64,000 nucleotides of DNA, taken from Asterias amurensis. Taxonomy: Eukaryota; Echinodermata; Asteroidea; Forcipulatida; Asteriidae. The stretch is taken from assembly GCF_032118995.1 (NCBI RefSeq), contig NC_092657.1, positions 8,743,391-8,807,390 on the forward strand. The letters run 5' to 3'. The translations under genes were made by a program, and so were the position numbers. How positions within the stretch are numbered: position 1 is the stretch's first letter; the number at the start of each line of letters is the position of its first letter. The notes beneath the pieces are model-generated. The model was not told where the DNA came from. It saw only the letters and a program-made list of their open reading frames with translations, and made no database searches. Below are positions 32,899-45,977 of this stretch, piece after piece.

Positions 32899-33949
32899 CC
32901 CAGCAGGCACAAGATGGTCATAGTAACGTTAAATCGACATCAAATCCCGACGTCGGATGACGGTCGGCTCATGGTTCTATGTGAAAGTTTGTAGGACGTC
33001 TGTTACTGACCATGATACAACGTAATTTTTCCGACCACAATTAATGACATCGTTTAGACGTCATTAGAATACCCCAAACTTGACATTACATTAACATTTT
33101 ATGTTTATTATTTATTAGTTAGTTTATTTTTAATTATTTACATTATCAATTAATACAATGCACACATACAATCCGCTTGACCTCCCTTCGTCGACCTCTA
33201 GTCACCGCACCTATATACTATTCAATGGTACAGCATGTGTTTATATACCGATCGGTTTCAAGAATTTTGCATTCATGGGTGTTATAGATTGTAACTAAAA
33301 CTTTGTAGTTTTAATTAATATTTTGGAGTTAAGCTGTCAAATTTAGTTCACAAAATTTGCATAATATGCAAATGATGTTGTGACGGTAAATTGCCGTCAC
33401 AAGCGGACCATAATAAGACGAAATACTGATGAACATATTATGACGTCGTAACGACGTCACAGGTTGACCAAAATATAATGACGCTACTAACTGGTTATAA
33501 TACAAACAATAACATGACGTTTGTTTATGGTCGGCTTGTGGTAATACAATTATGGTTACAAAGGGACATGCAAACGACGTCCATGCAACGTCTGCTCAGT
33601 GACGTTACTATCTGGTTAAAATACAAACATTAATGCGACGTCTCCTTATGGTCAGACTGTTGTAATAAAACGATGGTTAGACTATGACAATAAAATTACG
33701 TCTGAACAACGTCTGGTCAATGACGTTACTATTAGGTTATAAATCTACCTAAAATGTAACGTTCATTTTTTGTTACATTTTAGTTATCATAGTCATGACC
33801 ATCTTACGACGTCCATACGACGTTATTAATTTACGTTTGATTCTTGTCACCAATCTGACGTTGTATTTTAGTCACTTTTTGGTAATCTGACGTCGCGACT
33901 GAAAATCAACCAGAATATGACGTCAGAAAGACGTCGTGTGCCTGCTGGG
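32899..33949. mobile_element. 1051-bp DNA element with CCCAGCAGGCAC termini
   Basis: Perfect terminal inverted repeat CCCAGCAGGCACA/TGTGCCTGCTGGG. The interior is rich in GACGTC/ACGACGT motifs and contains about three 121-bp subrepeats starting near 33478, 33599 and 33720 (TGACGTTACTA-CTGGTTA). No coding frame. Similar CCCAGCAGGCAC ends are known to me from vertebrate non-autonomous elements, but the superfamily is left unassigned. Confidence 0.85.
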
Positions 33950-34130
33950 AAGAAATGTAATTTTAACCAAGCATTAAAACTTAATGACGATGTCATCGCC
34001 TGTCTTGTGATGTCATCTCATAAAGGTTTAGATTTTGAACAGCAATAAGAGACCTCAGAGTTTCTGATACGAAGAAACACGGTTGTTAAGACTAAAAGAA
34101 ATGTAATTTTAACCATGTTGTAAAACTTAA

Positions 34131-34511
34131 AGGCAGTGGACACTATTGATAACTACTCAAAATAATTATTAGCATAAAACCTTACTTGGTAATAAGTAAT
34201 GGGGAGAGGTTGATAGTATTAAAATAATGTGAGAAACGGCTCCCCCTGAATCAAGCATCTGAAAGCACACAACTTCCGGCTCCCCCGGAATCAAGCATCT
34301 GAAAGCACACAACTTCCGGCTCCACCCGAATCAAGCATCTGAAAGCACACAACTTTGTGTGACATAGGGTGTTTTTTCTTTCATTATAATCTTGCAACTT
34401 CAACAACCACTTGAGCTGAAATTTTCACAGGTTTGATATTTTTATGCACATGCTGAGATACACCAAGTGAGAAGACTGGTCTTTGACAATTACCAATAGT
34501 GTCCAGTGTCT
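34131..34511. mobile_element. 381-bp MITE flanked by TTAA
   Basis: TTAA at 34127-34130 and 34512-34515 flank the inverted ends AGGCAGTGGACACTATTG and CAATAGTGTCCAGTGTCT. A 43-bp internal segment (AATCAAGCATCTGAAAGCAC) is present three times in tandem. TTAA target duplication points to piggyBac-type mobilisation. Confidence 0.85.
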
Positions 34512-34515
34512 TTAA

Positions 34516-36099
34516 AGACGATGTCATCCCCTGTCTTGTGATGTCATCCTCTGTCTTGTGATGTCATTGTATAGAATTAGATTTACTGATACTTTGGGGT
34601 TAAGTTTTTTGTCAAAATTTATAACTTTAGATGTCATCATAAAAAGGTGACACATAAGCAGAGAATAAGATCACTGAACAACTTTCCATTTAAGCAACAT
34701 GGTCCAAGGGGTGGTTCTGGTATTTATTTATTTATTTATTTATTTATTTATGGTTTGATTGGGAAGAGGAACACATTCTAGAGTCATGACAGAAAACATG
34801 AATATTTAGTTAAGAAAACATTGGCAAATTTCACCAGTTGAAATTTATCGCAGACTTGTCCTTTTTGCATTTGGAGGGACATGGATATGTTTAAAGTTTG
34901 TGATACACAGCATGTATTTTAATCAACACTTCAAAGGCAGATGAAAATTAGATGTGATTTATGCTCTTTTTAGTAGCTTGGCCCATTTGTGTGGTAATTC
35001 AGCACATTGTTGTGCTAAATGCTGTTGTGCTAAATTTTAGTTTCATGGATGTTAATGACTTTAACATTTGTTTTGTTCTCCACAAGAACCTTTCACGGAA
35101 GACTTTATCCCGGAAGACTTTTTAACTCCAGTTGAACCTAGTTAACTGGGGTCAACTAGTTCAACTGGACAATGTCAAATTTCTATTTAAACCAGGTTTG
35201 AACTAGATTTTACTAGACTTAGTTGTATAAACCAACTGATTTGTGTCAAATTTCCATATTAAACCAACTGGTTTTAACTGTTCCACTAGTTTATCAACTG
35301 TTTTCAGTTAAGCCCGGTTTAACTAGGTTCATCTGGGATTTACCATTGGGATTGTTGATATCTTGATAATTGTAGTTATGAAATAAGTTGTACGTGGGGG
35401 AAAAACAATACATGTACTTGTATATGGAATGTTTTTAATTTATAGTAAATTACACATTATAATATTCATCCTTTTCACTTGATGAAATGGACATGGTGTA
35501 GAAGCTCATTCACGAAATTGGCTAAAATTATAAATAATTGATAAAGTATGCAATATCTGGCTTGAATATACACAACTAGAACATTTGTTATCCCACTAAA
35601 TTTAGTGGCATAGCAATTTTGTCAGAAAACATTTTTGTTTTTTTAAATTCAACTGTTCCTTTAATTTCTTATTGTATTTTATTTATTTATTGAAAAAAAT
35701 GAGCACTCCTGTCGATTAAAAGGTGTTCAGATGGCAGTTTTTAAACAGATTATCTACATATATATTATATTATCATAAATTATATTACATTATATATTTT
35801 ATCATTGTTCAAATTATGCTATTGTGTTTGAATTTTTTATGTTTTGTTTATTTTATTTGAGGACCACTTTCAAATTATTACAAACATCAAAGTAGTATAC
35901 TTTAAAGAAATAAATGAATTTGATGAATTGAAACTAAATGTGATTAAGAAATTTACTAAAAAGTGGACAAAATCATTAGAACAAAAATAAGGTTACCAGG
36001 CAACATAACATCTCGGTGTACCTTCTGTGACTTTGTGCTTAGCAAATGGTTTTTCTCCTTGTGTTGCATTTGGAAATTTGGACAAAATCTGTGAAATGA
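34516..36099. other. No gene recognised
   Basis: Contains a (TTTA)n microsatellite at about 34721-34752 and a zone at 35110-35340 with many AACTGGTT/AACTAG permutations. Also contains an AT-rich zone near 35755-35810. No credible exon. Confidence 0.5.
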
Positions 36100-36358
36100 A
36101 CTTCATTACTATTTGGAATATATAGATGAACTTATTGTGAAGCATGTAAATATTTGTTGCACCATTTTTAAAATTTTTAACATTTTAAACATTTTTAACC
36201 AAATTAAATTATTATTATTGAACATTTAATGGTTTAAACTTCATTACTATTTGGAATATATAGATGAACTTATTGTGCAGCATGTCAATATTTGTTGCAC
36301 CATTTTTAACATTTTTACCCAAATTAAAATATTGTTATTGAAATTTTAATGGTTGAAT
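36100..36358. repeat. Tandem duplication, unit about 130 bp
   Basis: CTTCATTACTATTTGGAATA begins both copies (about 36100 and 36239). Shared downstream text includes TATTTGTTGCACCATTTTTA. The second copy is slightly shorter. Confidence 0.85.
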
Positions 36359-36529
36359 GGTTGTTTTAACCATTATTTTTGGCTGTGTCTTTACTGAATA
36401 TTGAATATAGAAATAAAAAAAGTTGTTATCGCTGAATATGAATCTTTGTCTCATCCCTAAAGCTTTCTATTCATTTGTTAGTGTACTGCATCTTCTAATG
36501 AATAGTTGTCAAAAGTAGAGAATTCTTAA

Positions 36530-36590
36530 ATATATAGACAGATAAGAACTTTATTATCCCACACTGGGGAAATTAAAATTAAAAATACCT
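36530..36590 (-). mobile_element. LINE 3' tail fragment (antisense)
   Basis: On the minus strand this reads AATTTCCCCAGTGTGGGATA, then ATAAAGTTCTTATCTGTCTA. That is a common 3' UTR and tail signature of CR1/Rex-type LINEs. No coding part remains. Confidence 0.5.
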
Positions 36591-37750
36591 CGGCAGTTTA
36601 TGCACTTTGACTGATGGAGAACCTATCATGTGGGGTGTTAAAAAGACACGACCAAGAGTGTTTATAGCCAGTTGGCCAAAGCGCATTCGACACTCATAGT
36701 CCAACGCAAAAGTGTCGGCGCGCAACGCAACCAATTCCCACAAGGATTAATGTAAACAGCGCCTGTGCGCAAAAATTGACAATAGGCCTACAAACAATTT
36801 TACACATTTGATTTTCAGTGATTTTCCTGTTTACCTACACCTATTTTGCTTTTTACCACAAAAGAGCATTTACGAATGGGAATAAAGGAGTGACTCAGAG
36901 GTCTTAATCTTAAATGGCCATTTAAAACCTTGCAGGGTCATGGCCATTTGTTAAAGGACTGAGCTAAAGGATTTAAATAGCCGTTTAAGACCTCGTTGCT
37001 ACTCCTTCATTCCCTTAAAAATTATAAATTAAAATTTTTAGTCCTAGTCCTACCTGTCCTATGCAAACATAGGTTTGTGGGACCCGAATGCAGTTAAAGG
37101 TGGACGTTATAATGAATTAAGAGGACACGGCTTGTAGGTTTCAAATTTTGTTTATTCTGAAAACTAGAACTTATGCAATTAGGAACAAACAAAATAGAAG
37201 ATTACGGGAAGGGGGGTATTCTTTGTACTAGTCACATCTATAGTAATAATAATAATAACTAGAGATTGAGAGTTTGTGAACAAACTCAAGGTGTTCGGTT
37301 TCCGGGAGTAAAAGCCTGGATTAAAAAAAAAATATTACACCTTGCTTTGTTCTCAAGATTTGTAATAAATGATTCAAATTGCAAAAACTGTCAAAACAAC
37401 ATGATTACTCTAGTAAAAGTGTATGTTTGGTGACGTCATCGGTAATATTTGTTTTAATCAGACCTTTGCCAGACTTGTATGCTGTGATGGTAAAGCATCA
37501 AAGGATGTATATTTCAACCTAAAAGGCAATAAACAACGCCCTTTCAAATCATTTCACAGTCACTTCCGGTTTAAACAGGTCAAAAGGTCAACGAAAGTTC
37601 ACCAACATATCCATTTCTGTAAAGTACGTAAAGCCCTTTCATATGATGTATAGATTGTCAAAATAGCTTATGTAGTTTAGGAAATATGAACTTAGGAAAT
37701 ATTGACGACTATAAGGGGCATGTATGTTTTAACCGCCTTGAACGATTATG
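36591..37750. other. No gene recognised; one dispersed repeat
   Basis: The stretch 37560-37680 (CTTCCGGTTTAAACAGGTC, and TACGTAAAGCCCTTTCATAT) recurs in reverse orientation near 54490-54620. An (AAT)n tract lies near 37243-37260. Confidence 0.5.
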
Positions 37751-39745
37751 TTGTATGTCAATACAAAAACTATCAGATAATGTTACCAAAATATAGGCAG
37801 TTTTGCTTTAAAACTTTGTTGCATATAAATATAAAACATATAAAACACATAATTAGAGAGTTGTTTTTTTCTAAACTCTGTTGCACTTGTAAATAAATAA
37901 AAATAAGTGTACATGATTTTAGTATGAGCAAATGAGGCAGTTCTTTGTTCTGAGAAAATAAGTATGGTTAAGGGTAAACCTTCATTAAACAAGAGGTTTT
38001 TTCTCCACATGTTGTATGTCAATACAAAAAGTATCAGATAATGTTATCAAAGTATAGGCAGTTTTGCTTCAAAACTTTGTTGCTTAGAAATATAAAACAT
38101 ATAAAACATATAATTAGAGAATAATTTTTCTTCTAAACTCTGTTGCACTTGTAAATAAATAAAAATAAATGTACATGATTTTAGTATGAGCAAATGAGGC
38201 AGTTCTTTGTTTTGAGTTTAGTTAATTTTTTTTTTTTTAACTGTGTTGTATGTCAATAAAAAAAAACATTAAAAAGGAAACAGATATCATAAAAATGAAG
38301 GCAGTTTTGGTTCTGAACATAATTGTTGTTTTAAAACTCTGTTGCATATAAAATATAAAGCATAAAACCATATCAGTTGAGAGTTGTTCGTTCTTCACTC
38401 TGTTGTACATAAATAAAAACAAAACATGTATATTTGCATATATTATATTAGCAAACGAGGCAGTTTTTTGTTTTGAAAAAAACCAAAACAGTATGGATAA
38501 GGGTGGAGTTTGTTCTGTCCACAAATTATGTCCCATATCAATAAAGAAAAAGGCATACAGATGATTTTATCATTAAATCTTTCTTCAACAAGAGTTTGTT
38601 CTTTTTCCAAACTCTGTTGTATGTCAATAACAAAATGGTTTTAAAAAAGAAACAGTTATCATAATAATGAAGGCAGTTTTGGTTCTGAACAGAATTGCAT
38701 ATAAAATATAAACCATAAAAAAAATATCAGTTAAGAGTTGCTTGTTCTTCACTCTGTTGTACATAAATAATAGAAAAAACATGTATATTTGCATACATTA
38801 TTAGCAAATGAGGCAGTTTTTTGTTTTGAAAAACAACAGCAGCAGTATGGATAAGGGTGGAGTTTGTTCTGTCCACAAATTCTGTCCCATATCAATAAAG
38901 AAAAAGGCATACAGATGATGTTATCATTAAATCTTTCTTCAACAAGTTTGTTCTTTTTCAAACTCTGTTGTATGTCAATAACAAAAATATTTAAAAAAAG
39001 GAAACAAATAATGTTATCATAATAATGAAGGCAGTTTTGGTTCTGAACAGAATTGTTGTTTTAAAACTTTGTTGCATATAAAATATAAACCATAAACAAA
39101 ATATCAGTTGAGAGTTGCTTGTTCTTCACTCTGTTGTACATAAATAATAGAAAAACATGTATATTTGCATATATTATTAGCAAATGAGGCAGTTTTTTGT
39201 TTTGAAAAACAACAACAGCAGTATGGATAAGGGTGGAGTTTGTTCTGTCCACAAATTCTGTCCCATATCAATAAAGAAAAAGGCATACAGATGATGTTAT
39301 CATTTAATCTTTCTTCAACAAGTTTGTTCTTTTTCAAACTCTGTTGTATGTCAATAACAAAAATATTTAAAAAAAGGAAACAGATAATGTTATCATAATA
39401 ATGAAGGCAGTTTTGGTTCTGAACAGAATTGTTGTTTTAAAACTTTGTTGCATATAAAATATAAACCATAAACAAAATATCAGTTGAGAGTTGCTTGTTC
39501 TTCACTCTGTTGTACATAAATAATAGAAAAACATGTATATTTGCATATATTATTAGCAAATGAGGCAGTTTTTTGTTTTGAAAAACAACAACAGCAGTAT
39601 GGATAAGGGTGGAGTTTTTTCTGTCCACAAATTCTGTCCCATATCAATAAAGAAAAAGGCATACAGATGATTTTATCATTAAATCTTTCTTCAATAAGTT
39701 TGTTCTTTTTCAAACTCTGTTGTATGTCAATAACAAAAATATTTG
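37751..39745. repeat. Tandem array of 260-376 bp repeats
   Basis: Landmark GGCAGTTTTG-TTC occurs near 37797, 38057, 38300, 38672, 39030 and 39406. CAAATGAGGCAGTTTTTTGT and AAACTCTGTTGTATGTCAAT recur in step. The first two units are shorter (about 260 bp). The last two (376 bp apart) are almost identical, showing recent amplification at the right end. Frames on the minus strand are by-products of the repeat. Confidence 0.88.
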
Positions 39746-40567
39746 AAACTAGAATACAATTGTCTAATTAACTCAACCATACTTGTCATAACATGTTGAA
39801 AAATAGTAAAAGTACAAAAACTGAACATAAAAATATATGGGTGTACTTACTGAACACTTTAAAGAAAAGTTTCTATTTCATGGGCTTTGATACTATCTCT
39901 GTGCACCCCAACAACCACCGTTGCGTTTGTACTTTCCACTGCACCAGATAAAGTAATGCATAGAATTGTAGTGATTGTGATATATATGCATCCATATTTT
40001 GAGAGTCTAGGCTGGCAAGAATTGTGTTATGTTAGCCCTGTTTGTATGTTTATGTTGGTTTACTAGTATTACACAACCAGAGTAAAGGACAACACGCTTT
40101 CATCATTCTTCTTGAGGGTACATTTGAAAGGGGTCTTCAACCTCAATGTTTTCTCAACATCATTGCTAAGTACAAAATTGCTAATTGCTAAACCGTGTAA
40201 TCCAACCACTCCAGGTGTATTTTTTCAACAATGGAAACATTATCATAAATAAAACAAAATAAGAAAATAAAGTTACACAAAATGGATATATATCATGACA
40301 CAGTAGCTTTTTAATATGTGCTTGCTGCACAAAACAAATAATGCAACCTTCTATAATATTTGTAACTTTTTTAAAAACAATTTGACATATTGTTCTTTAT
40401 TTTGTTCATGTATATGTGCATTTGTGTTGGCAAAAATGCATCCTAAAACATGGAGTGGAAGAGATAAAATTGTGACATTACAGGCATTATAAACAAATTA
40501 TTTAAATCTAATAAATACATGTACATGTTCAAAACAGCATCATATCCATTGATTGATTTTTACTTAC
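39746..40567. other. No gene recognised
   Basis: AT-rich sequence downstream of OB gene 1. Further exons of that gene are expected here on the minus strand but none was identified. Confidence 0.4.
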
Positions 40568-41621
40568 TTTCACTTGACTTGTTCGGGTAGTGCTGACATA
40601 GCTCTCCTCTTGGAATCTGGATGTCAAAGCATTAGTGACTTCAATTACATCTCCCACTCTCAGTGAAGTAGATGAAATGTCATTCCATAAAGCTACTCGG
40701 CATCTACAATCTTCTTCTTTTACAAAGATGTTCTTGACCTGTAATTCCCTTCCTTTATGTTGCACTGTCTTTGGAATGTCCTCCTGTAAAAATAATTGTA
40801 TTTTATATAACCAACCATCAACTACATACAGTCTGTTCCACTATTAATCATTCCTAGTGTCACAAGAAATATTTAAAGATGGACAAATTTAACAATCACA
40901 CTACATTAATTATAAATTATCACAGTATTTGATTTATGTGTTTGAGAGTGTATGTTGTTATTCACTGTTCAAACAAAATATTAACTAAATAATATAGCCT
41001 TTTCATATTCATGTACTTAAGATGCATGTGTACTGTGTTTATTGATCTATTATTACAGGCTCTCCAATTACGTTTGGTTATTGTGGATGAGACCTATATA
41101 GTTTAAACTGATATGCTATCTTATGTTTGGAATCAAAACAGGTAGTGATTATAATAATGCATTATTTTAACCAAAACACCAAATCAACTTCAACATTAAA
41201 TTCAGCAACTTACACTGACAATTTTTTCTCTTACTGATACCAGTTTCTGCAGTGGTGAAGTTGGTATTGCAGACAATTTGACAAAATCAGCTGCATCTGG
41301 ATTCAGCATAGCCTGTCCTTGCTTTAGTATTTCCTCAGGCACAGCAACCTCACTTCTAAGGATAACTTTTGTATTATTACGAATTTCCAAACATGCCTTC
41401 TTGTGACTGAATTTCCGTACATAACTATTAATTATCACCACGTTGCCATCTACTGTAAATTTGTGTAGCAGTTTATCATTATACACAATACACTCAACAA
41501 CTTCATTGCCATCACTTAAAATGAATCTTCGGGCATCTTGTGCATCACTACAAATGACACGTACATCCAATGGTTGACTGTACGGCTTGTCATTCTTCAA
41601 AGCTTCGGCAAGATTCGGCAT
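40568..41621 (-). CDS. Two-OB-fold RPA-like protein, gene 1 (partial)
   Basis: Minus-strand exon 1 (41621-41214, 136 codons) starts MPNLAEALKNDKPYSQPLDV and ends KLVSVREKIVS/gtaagt. Exon 2 (40783-40568, 72 codons) runs EDIPKTVQHKGRELQVKNIF to RTSQVK/gtaagt, both phase 0. Segments ECIVYNDKLLHKFTVDGNVV and CRCRVALWNDISS-LRVGDVI are typical OB-fold strand patterns of RPA1-like single-strand DNA-binding proteins. RPA-like proteins serve replication and repair, and are also encoded by some Helitrons. The 3' end was not found. Start chosen at the first ATG, homologous to gene 2. Confidence 0.7.
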
Positions 41622-41777
41622 TCTATGAAAAAAACAGATTACAATACAAAATTTCAATACATGATATTTACTTTAATTTAAATAAGAACATTTCCCTTAA
41701 ACAGCCAAAAAAGGATGATCTCAATATTTCAACTACCTTTTTATGGCCAAATAGACATCGTAGATACCGGTTTATAG

Positions 41778-42433
41778 TAGGCCTGGGCGAATTATTCGAA
41801 TATCCGGTTAATGGCGAATAGGTTTTCCTATCCGTAACCGCGAATGCCTTTTTTTTCTTAACCGGATATCCGCATAGGGCGCGAATAGCTATTTATAAAC
41901 CGGATAGTTCTGTAATTACAACCAAGTAACCGGATATTCTTTAATATCCGAATATCCGCGGACGTCGGGCGACAACTGACATGAATGTTTTGTCTGAATT
42001 CTAATGAAACTTCTATTAAGACAGTATAAAACAGCATAAATTAAGTATATAACTATGCTCACCTCCGTGAAGAGTTAAAACAATGACATTTCTGACGTAA
42101 TTTGTTCAAAGATTACAAAAGTTTCCCTTCACGTAGAGTCATCCACGATCAAAAGAAAAAGCAAATCGCCATCTTTAAATTAGATCTGGTCTTTTTTATG
42201 AATGAACCGAGTGACACTGTCTAAAACTAATATCAATCCGCCCAGAAGATCTCATTCACAAACAAACAGCGCCCTCTAGCGACCAAAAAAAAAGATTTTT
42301 TTTTAATATTTTTATTTTTTATTTTTTTTAATAGCGCCCTCTAGCGGCGAAAAAATATTCGAATATCCGGTTAATTTCGGATAGTTGGCCAGCGGTATCC
42401 GAATAACAAAATTTCACTATTCGCCCAGCACTA
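41778..42433. mobile_element. 656-bp hAT-type MITE with 8-bp target duplication
   Basis: Perfect 8-bp duplication GTTTATAG at 41770-41777 and 42434-42441. Terminal inverted repeats TAGGCCTGGGCGAAT and ATTCGCCCAGCACTA. Interior palindromes centre on ATTCGAATATCCGG. An 8-bp duplication with such ends is the hAT hallmark. Its nearer end is 156 bp upstream of the start codon of OB gene 1, so it may carry or disturb that promoter. Confidence 0.92.
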
Positions 42434-42441
42434 GTTTATAG

Positions 42442-44520
42442 CCATTTCACTCTCAAAATTTGCATTTAGTAATAAATAACTCGAGTCAAAAATGCACCTG
42501 GCCGCGTGTTTTTTTCAGCTGAGATTCAAAAATGGCTTATCTATTACAATGACCCCTTGACGCCAGTGATGATTTTCCCCATAATTGGGTTTGAACACAG
42601 TTCTCCAGCTTTGGCAAACCGGGAAACTGAAGGTGCTATTTTCCACATCAAATAGCTGCCACTGATTACACGATTCCTTTGTCGCGCGAGTTTGTTTGAC
42701 CCTGTGTTTTTTAGAATTTTGGCTTGGAGCGTCCTGGAGAAAAATCCATTTTTACCATGTTTTATTATGTGAGGAAGAGACTCGTTTTATTTGTTTTATG
42801 TTCCTATGGACTGCAGCTAATTAGAAAACTGTAATATCTATATATTTAAGATCATCCTTTATCATGTTTATTGGCTGTTTACTTTAAAAGGCTGAAGACT
42901 CTATTAATATTATAATCCCATTCATCATTTCATTTGATTCCACATTTGATAATTGCTACAACTACGCATGCAACAAACCATTCTATAACATGCTATAAAG
43001 TGGTAAAGTTTAAGCAACTGCACAACAGTGGATTTTTACGCAGTGTTCATTACATTACAAAATTCATATAGTGTTATTAAATCAACGTTCGCTGTATTCT
43101 GGCATTTAAATATTTCATCACAGGACACAAAGTTTTTCTACACAATTAATTAACTAGCCCTCTTTCAACGTTATTGGTGTCCTTTTCAACATCATCTTTA
43201 CAATAATCTTCAAAAATTACTTACATGTACGATGTAGTAACCACACGAAAAAAGATGACTGCAATTGCAAACATAACATTAACAATCACAAGAGCAAGTT
43301 CTTGCATGTTCTGAACAAACCTTGTATTGTAGATGGCGCGCATAGACGTCAGAAAATATATTTTTAAAAAGATTGAGTTTGTTGGAAAAACTTTTGATAA
43401 AAACAACGAATGTAGAAAATGTTTCAAGTAGACAAAATGCACTTGACTACTTCTATGTTTGTTTTTAATAAAATTTACACTGTTTTAATTTTTTTTTTTT
43501 TGGGGGGTACACTTTTTTTTGACATTTAGTTTTGTTTTGATGGCTTGTCATACTTTTTCATACTTTTGTCAACTACGTAGTCCGAACGAACATAAAGAGG
43601 CAGATGCCTGTCTTTATCCTGTATAAAGACAAGGGACCAGTCTATCACTGACGTTGCAAAAAGTTGTGTGGTTTGAATAGACTGGCAAGAAATTGAACTT
43701 CCGGGACCATTGTGGTCCCAACGTTATGGAGTTTTACGTTGGGGAGATTTTGTTTTGTCAATAATTTTAGTTTAACATAAGTTATGACTGTAAAAAGTCA
43801 ATATGTTCTTGGGAATGTTCAAAATCAGAAAACTAAAATCAATTAAAACAAAATTAACGAAGAAAAGTAAAGAAAAAGATTTGACCTCCAGTTTGCGGTT
43901 TACTCTAAACAATTAAGAATGTTACCCAATTGACGTTCCCGATATCGTTGAATCTATGTGATGATTGCACCAATTGGACGTGATTCACAAACGGGGTTTA
44001 TTAGAAAAACCAATGTTGGGCATCTTGTATTGCATGTAGTCTAGAATCGTCGATGTCGAACAGTGATCCTCGTTCCGATAAATGTACATTTTTTTAAGTT
44101 AATTTAAACAAAACAATTATGATGTACACGAATTAAAATAATAGTTATACAAACAATTAGTTAAAAATAATAATCTTTAAGAATAAAAAAAAAAATATAA
44201 TTTGGTTTTATAAATATATATATTTTTTCGAATTAGGTTCTTGTTTTCGATACGTGACTTGCACAGTCTAATCAGGTGGGTGTGGATGTGTGACTTGTTT
44301 CACTACAAATATTTTTAGGTATACAAACATATTTAAGCAATAGTAAACTAAATAATTGTTGAATAGATTATATTTGCAGTGTTGTAGATTTATGCAAGTT
44401 TATAATGAATCAATTGGCAAAAACAGGTAAAATTTGTAATAAACAAGAATGTACAGGCTGAGATCATGGAGCTATTCTTTTTATACTATATATATACTAT
44501 AGCTTCATGGTGAAATTAAG
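42442..44520. other. No gene recognised
   Basis: Contains T-runs near 43488-43500 and AT-rich stretches near 44165-44230. No supported exon on either strand. Confidence 0.5.
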
Positions 44521-44652
44521 GGATAACTTTCCGTATGGCGTCACCACTTTTTCACTAATTTTTACAAAAAGGGATATCTCATTGAGGTAAATTAGATACT
44601 ATATTATTTCATATCGAATGAAAAAGTGGTGGCGCCATACGGAAACTTTTCC
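44521..44652. mobile_element. 132-bp palindromic MITE
   Basis: Left end TTTCCGTATGGCGTCACCAC pairs with GTGGTGGCGCCATACGGAAA at the right. Arms are about 33 bp around an AT-rich centre. No coding sequence. Confidence 0.85.
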
Positions 44653-45977
44653 AATTGAAATAAAAAGTTGTCAAAGACACTATTACTTTTAGACAGCAGA
44701 GGTAGTCTTTTGTATTGACACAGAGTTGGGCTAAATTGTAACCTTCAAAGGCATTTAAGATGTTGCGATGTCATGATTTAGAAATAGAATAGATGTGCAC
44801 TTTAAAAAAAATTGTGTTCAGCAGAAATTTGGAACTAGTTAGAAGTGTTAAGACGGTGGATGCTTTATAAACATGCATAGTGATGTACTTGGTGTCAATT
44901 GTTTTCAAGGATATGTAATAGTCACTGACACTTTATTAAGTCTGTTTCTAGTGTTGTGAATGCTGGACCATGTGAAATTGACATTTGAATTTTAGTTTAA
45001 AGAAAAAGTCTTTGAAAGCAGTGCTCAATTTAGACACTAGCCAATAAAAAATAAACCATATGACTGATGACTCCTATTATGACTACCCAGTTAGTTTTCC
45101 CTGTGTTGCAAATGGTCAGGCTATTGAACATTTCTGAGGGCTAGTCAAAATTACAGCTGACTAGTTGGGAATAAAAGTAAGCGCAAGTCCTGGGAAGTAG
45201 CAAATCAGAAGAATTTGTAGTGTGAAACATTTAGATTTTGGTATTAGTTTGTTTTTTTGTTGGTGGGGGGGGGGATGAAATGGAATTTTTATGTGAATTT
45301 GCAGTATGCTGTTTTGTTTGCCCAATAGCTGTGTTTGTAATCGAGTGGCAATGGTCAATAGGTAGAAATTGGCTTTGATGGAAAGTTGTTTTCTGCATGG
45401 TTTGGCTTATGTGTGTGTCACAGAGGGGGCTTTATAATCTGTTGGTGTGATTTTATTGTAAAAATGGTATAATAGTTGCTGGCAATACCTTTTCAAATTT
45501 TAAAGAAAGGCAGTTGTAATGAACCAATTGAAGAGAAGGTTTATGGTAAAATGTTAAAGGTAAGGGTAGTGGGGCACTACGTGTAAGTTATACCAACATT
45601 AAGTCAGTGCTATTTTTAGGGGGGTTAATTTAAAAAATGAACACTCTCAGTGGTGTGTAACCACTTTTGTTTAAAAAGTATGATAGAACTGTATATAGTG
45701 TGTTAATTATTTTATTACAACAGGGATCATGGTAGTCATAGACTGGCTTAAAAACACTTCATGTATTATAAAGCTGATTATGTATTGATACAGTAGTGTA
45801 CACACGGGTTATGGGCAAATGAAGTGTTTGGTCTGTGTTGCCTAAAAACAAATTATAAAAAAAAAATGTTAAAGAAAATTATGTTGAGATTAATCAAGTA
45901 CTGTATGTGTATACATGTTCAGTACATGAATATATTTATAAAAATGAGTAGATTTTGGTTTTCTTTCTTTATTTCAG
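44653..45977. other. No gene recognised
   Basis: AT-rich sequence, presumably the intron before the minisatellite exon. A G-run lies near 45264-45272. Confidence 0.45.

Noticed and set aside
37783..39713. Repeated minus-strand ORFs (KQKTASFANNICKYTCF type)
   Set aside because: They recur once per tandem-repeat unit with shifting ends and no domain; by-products of the array.
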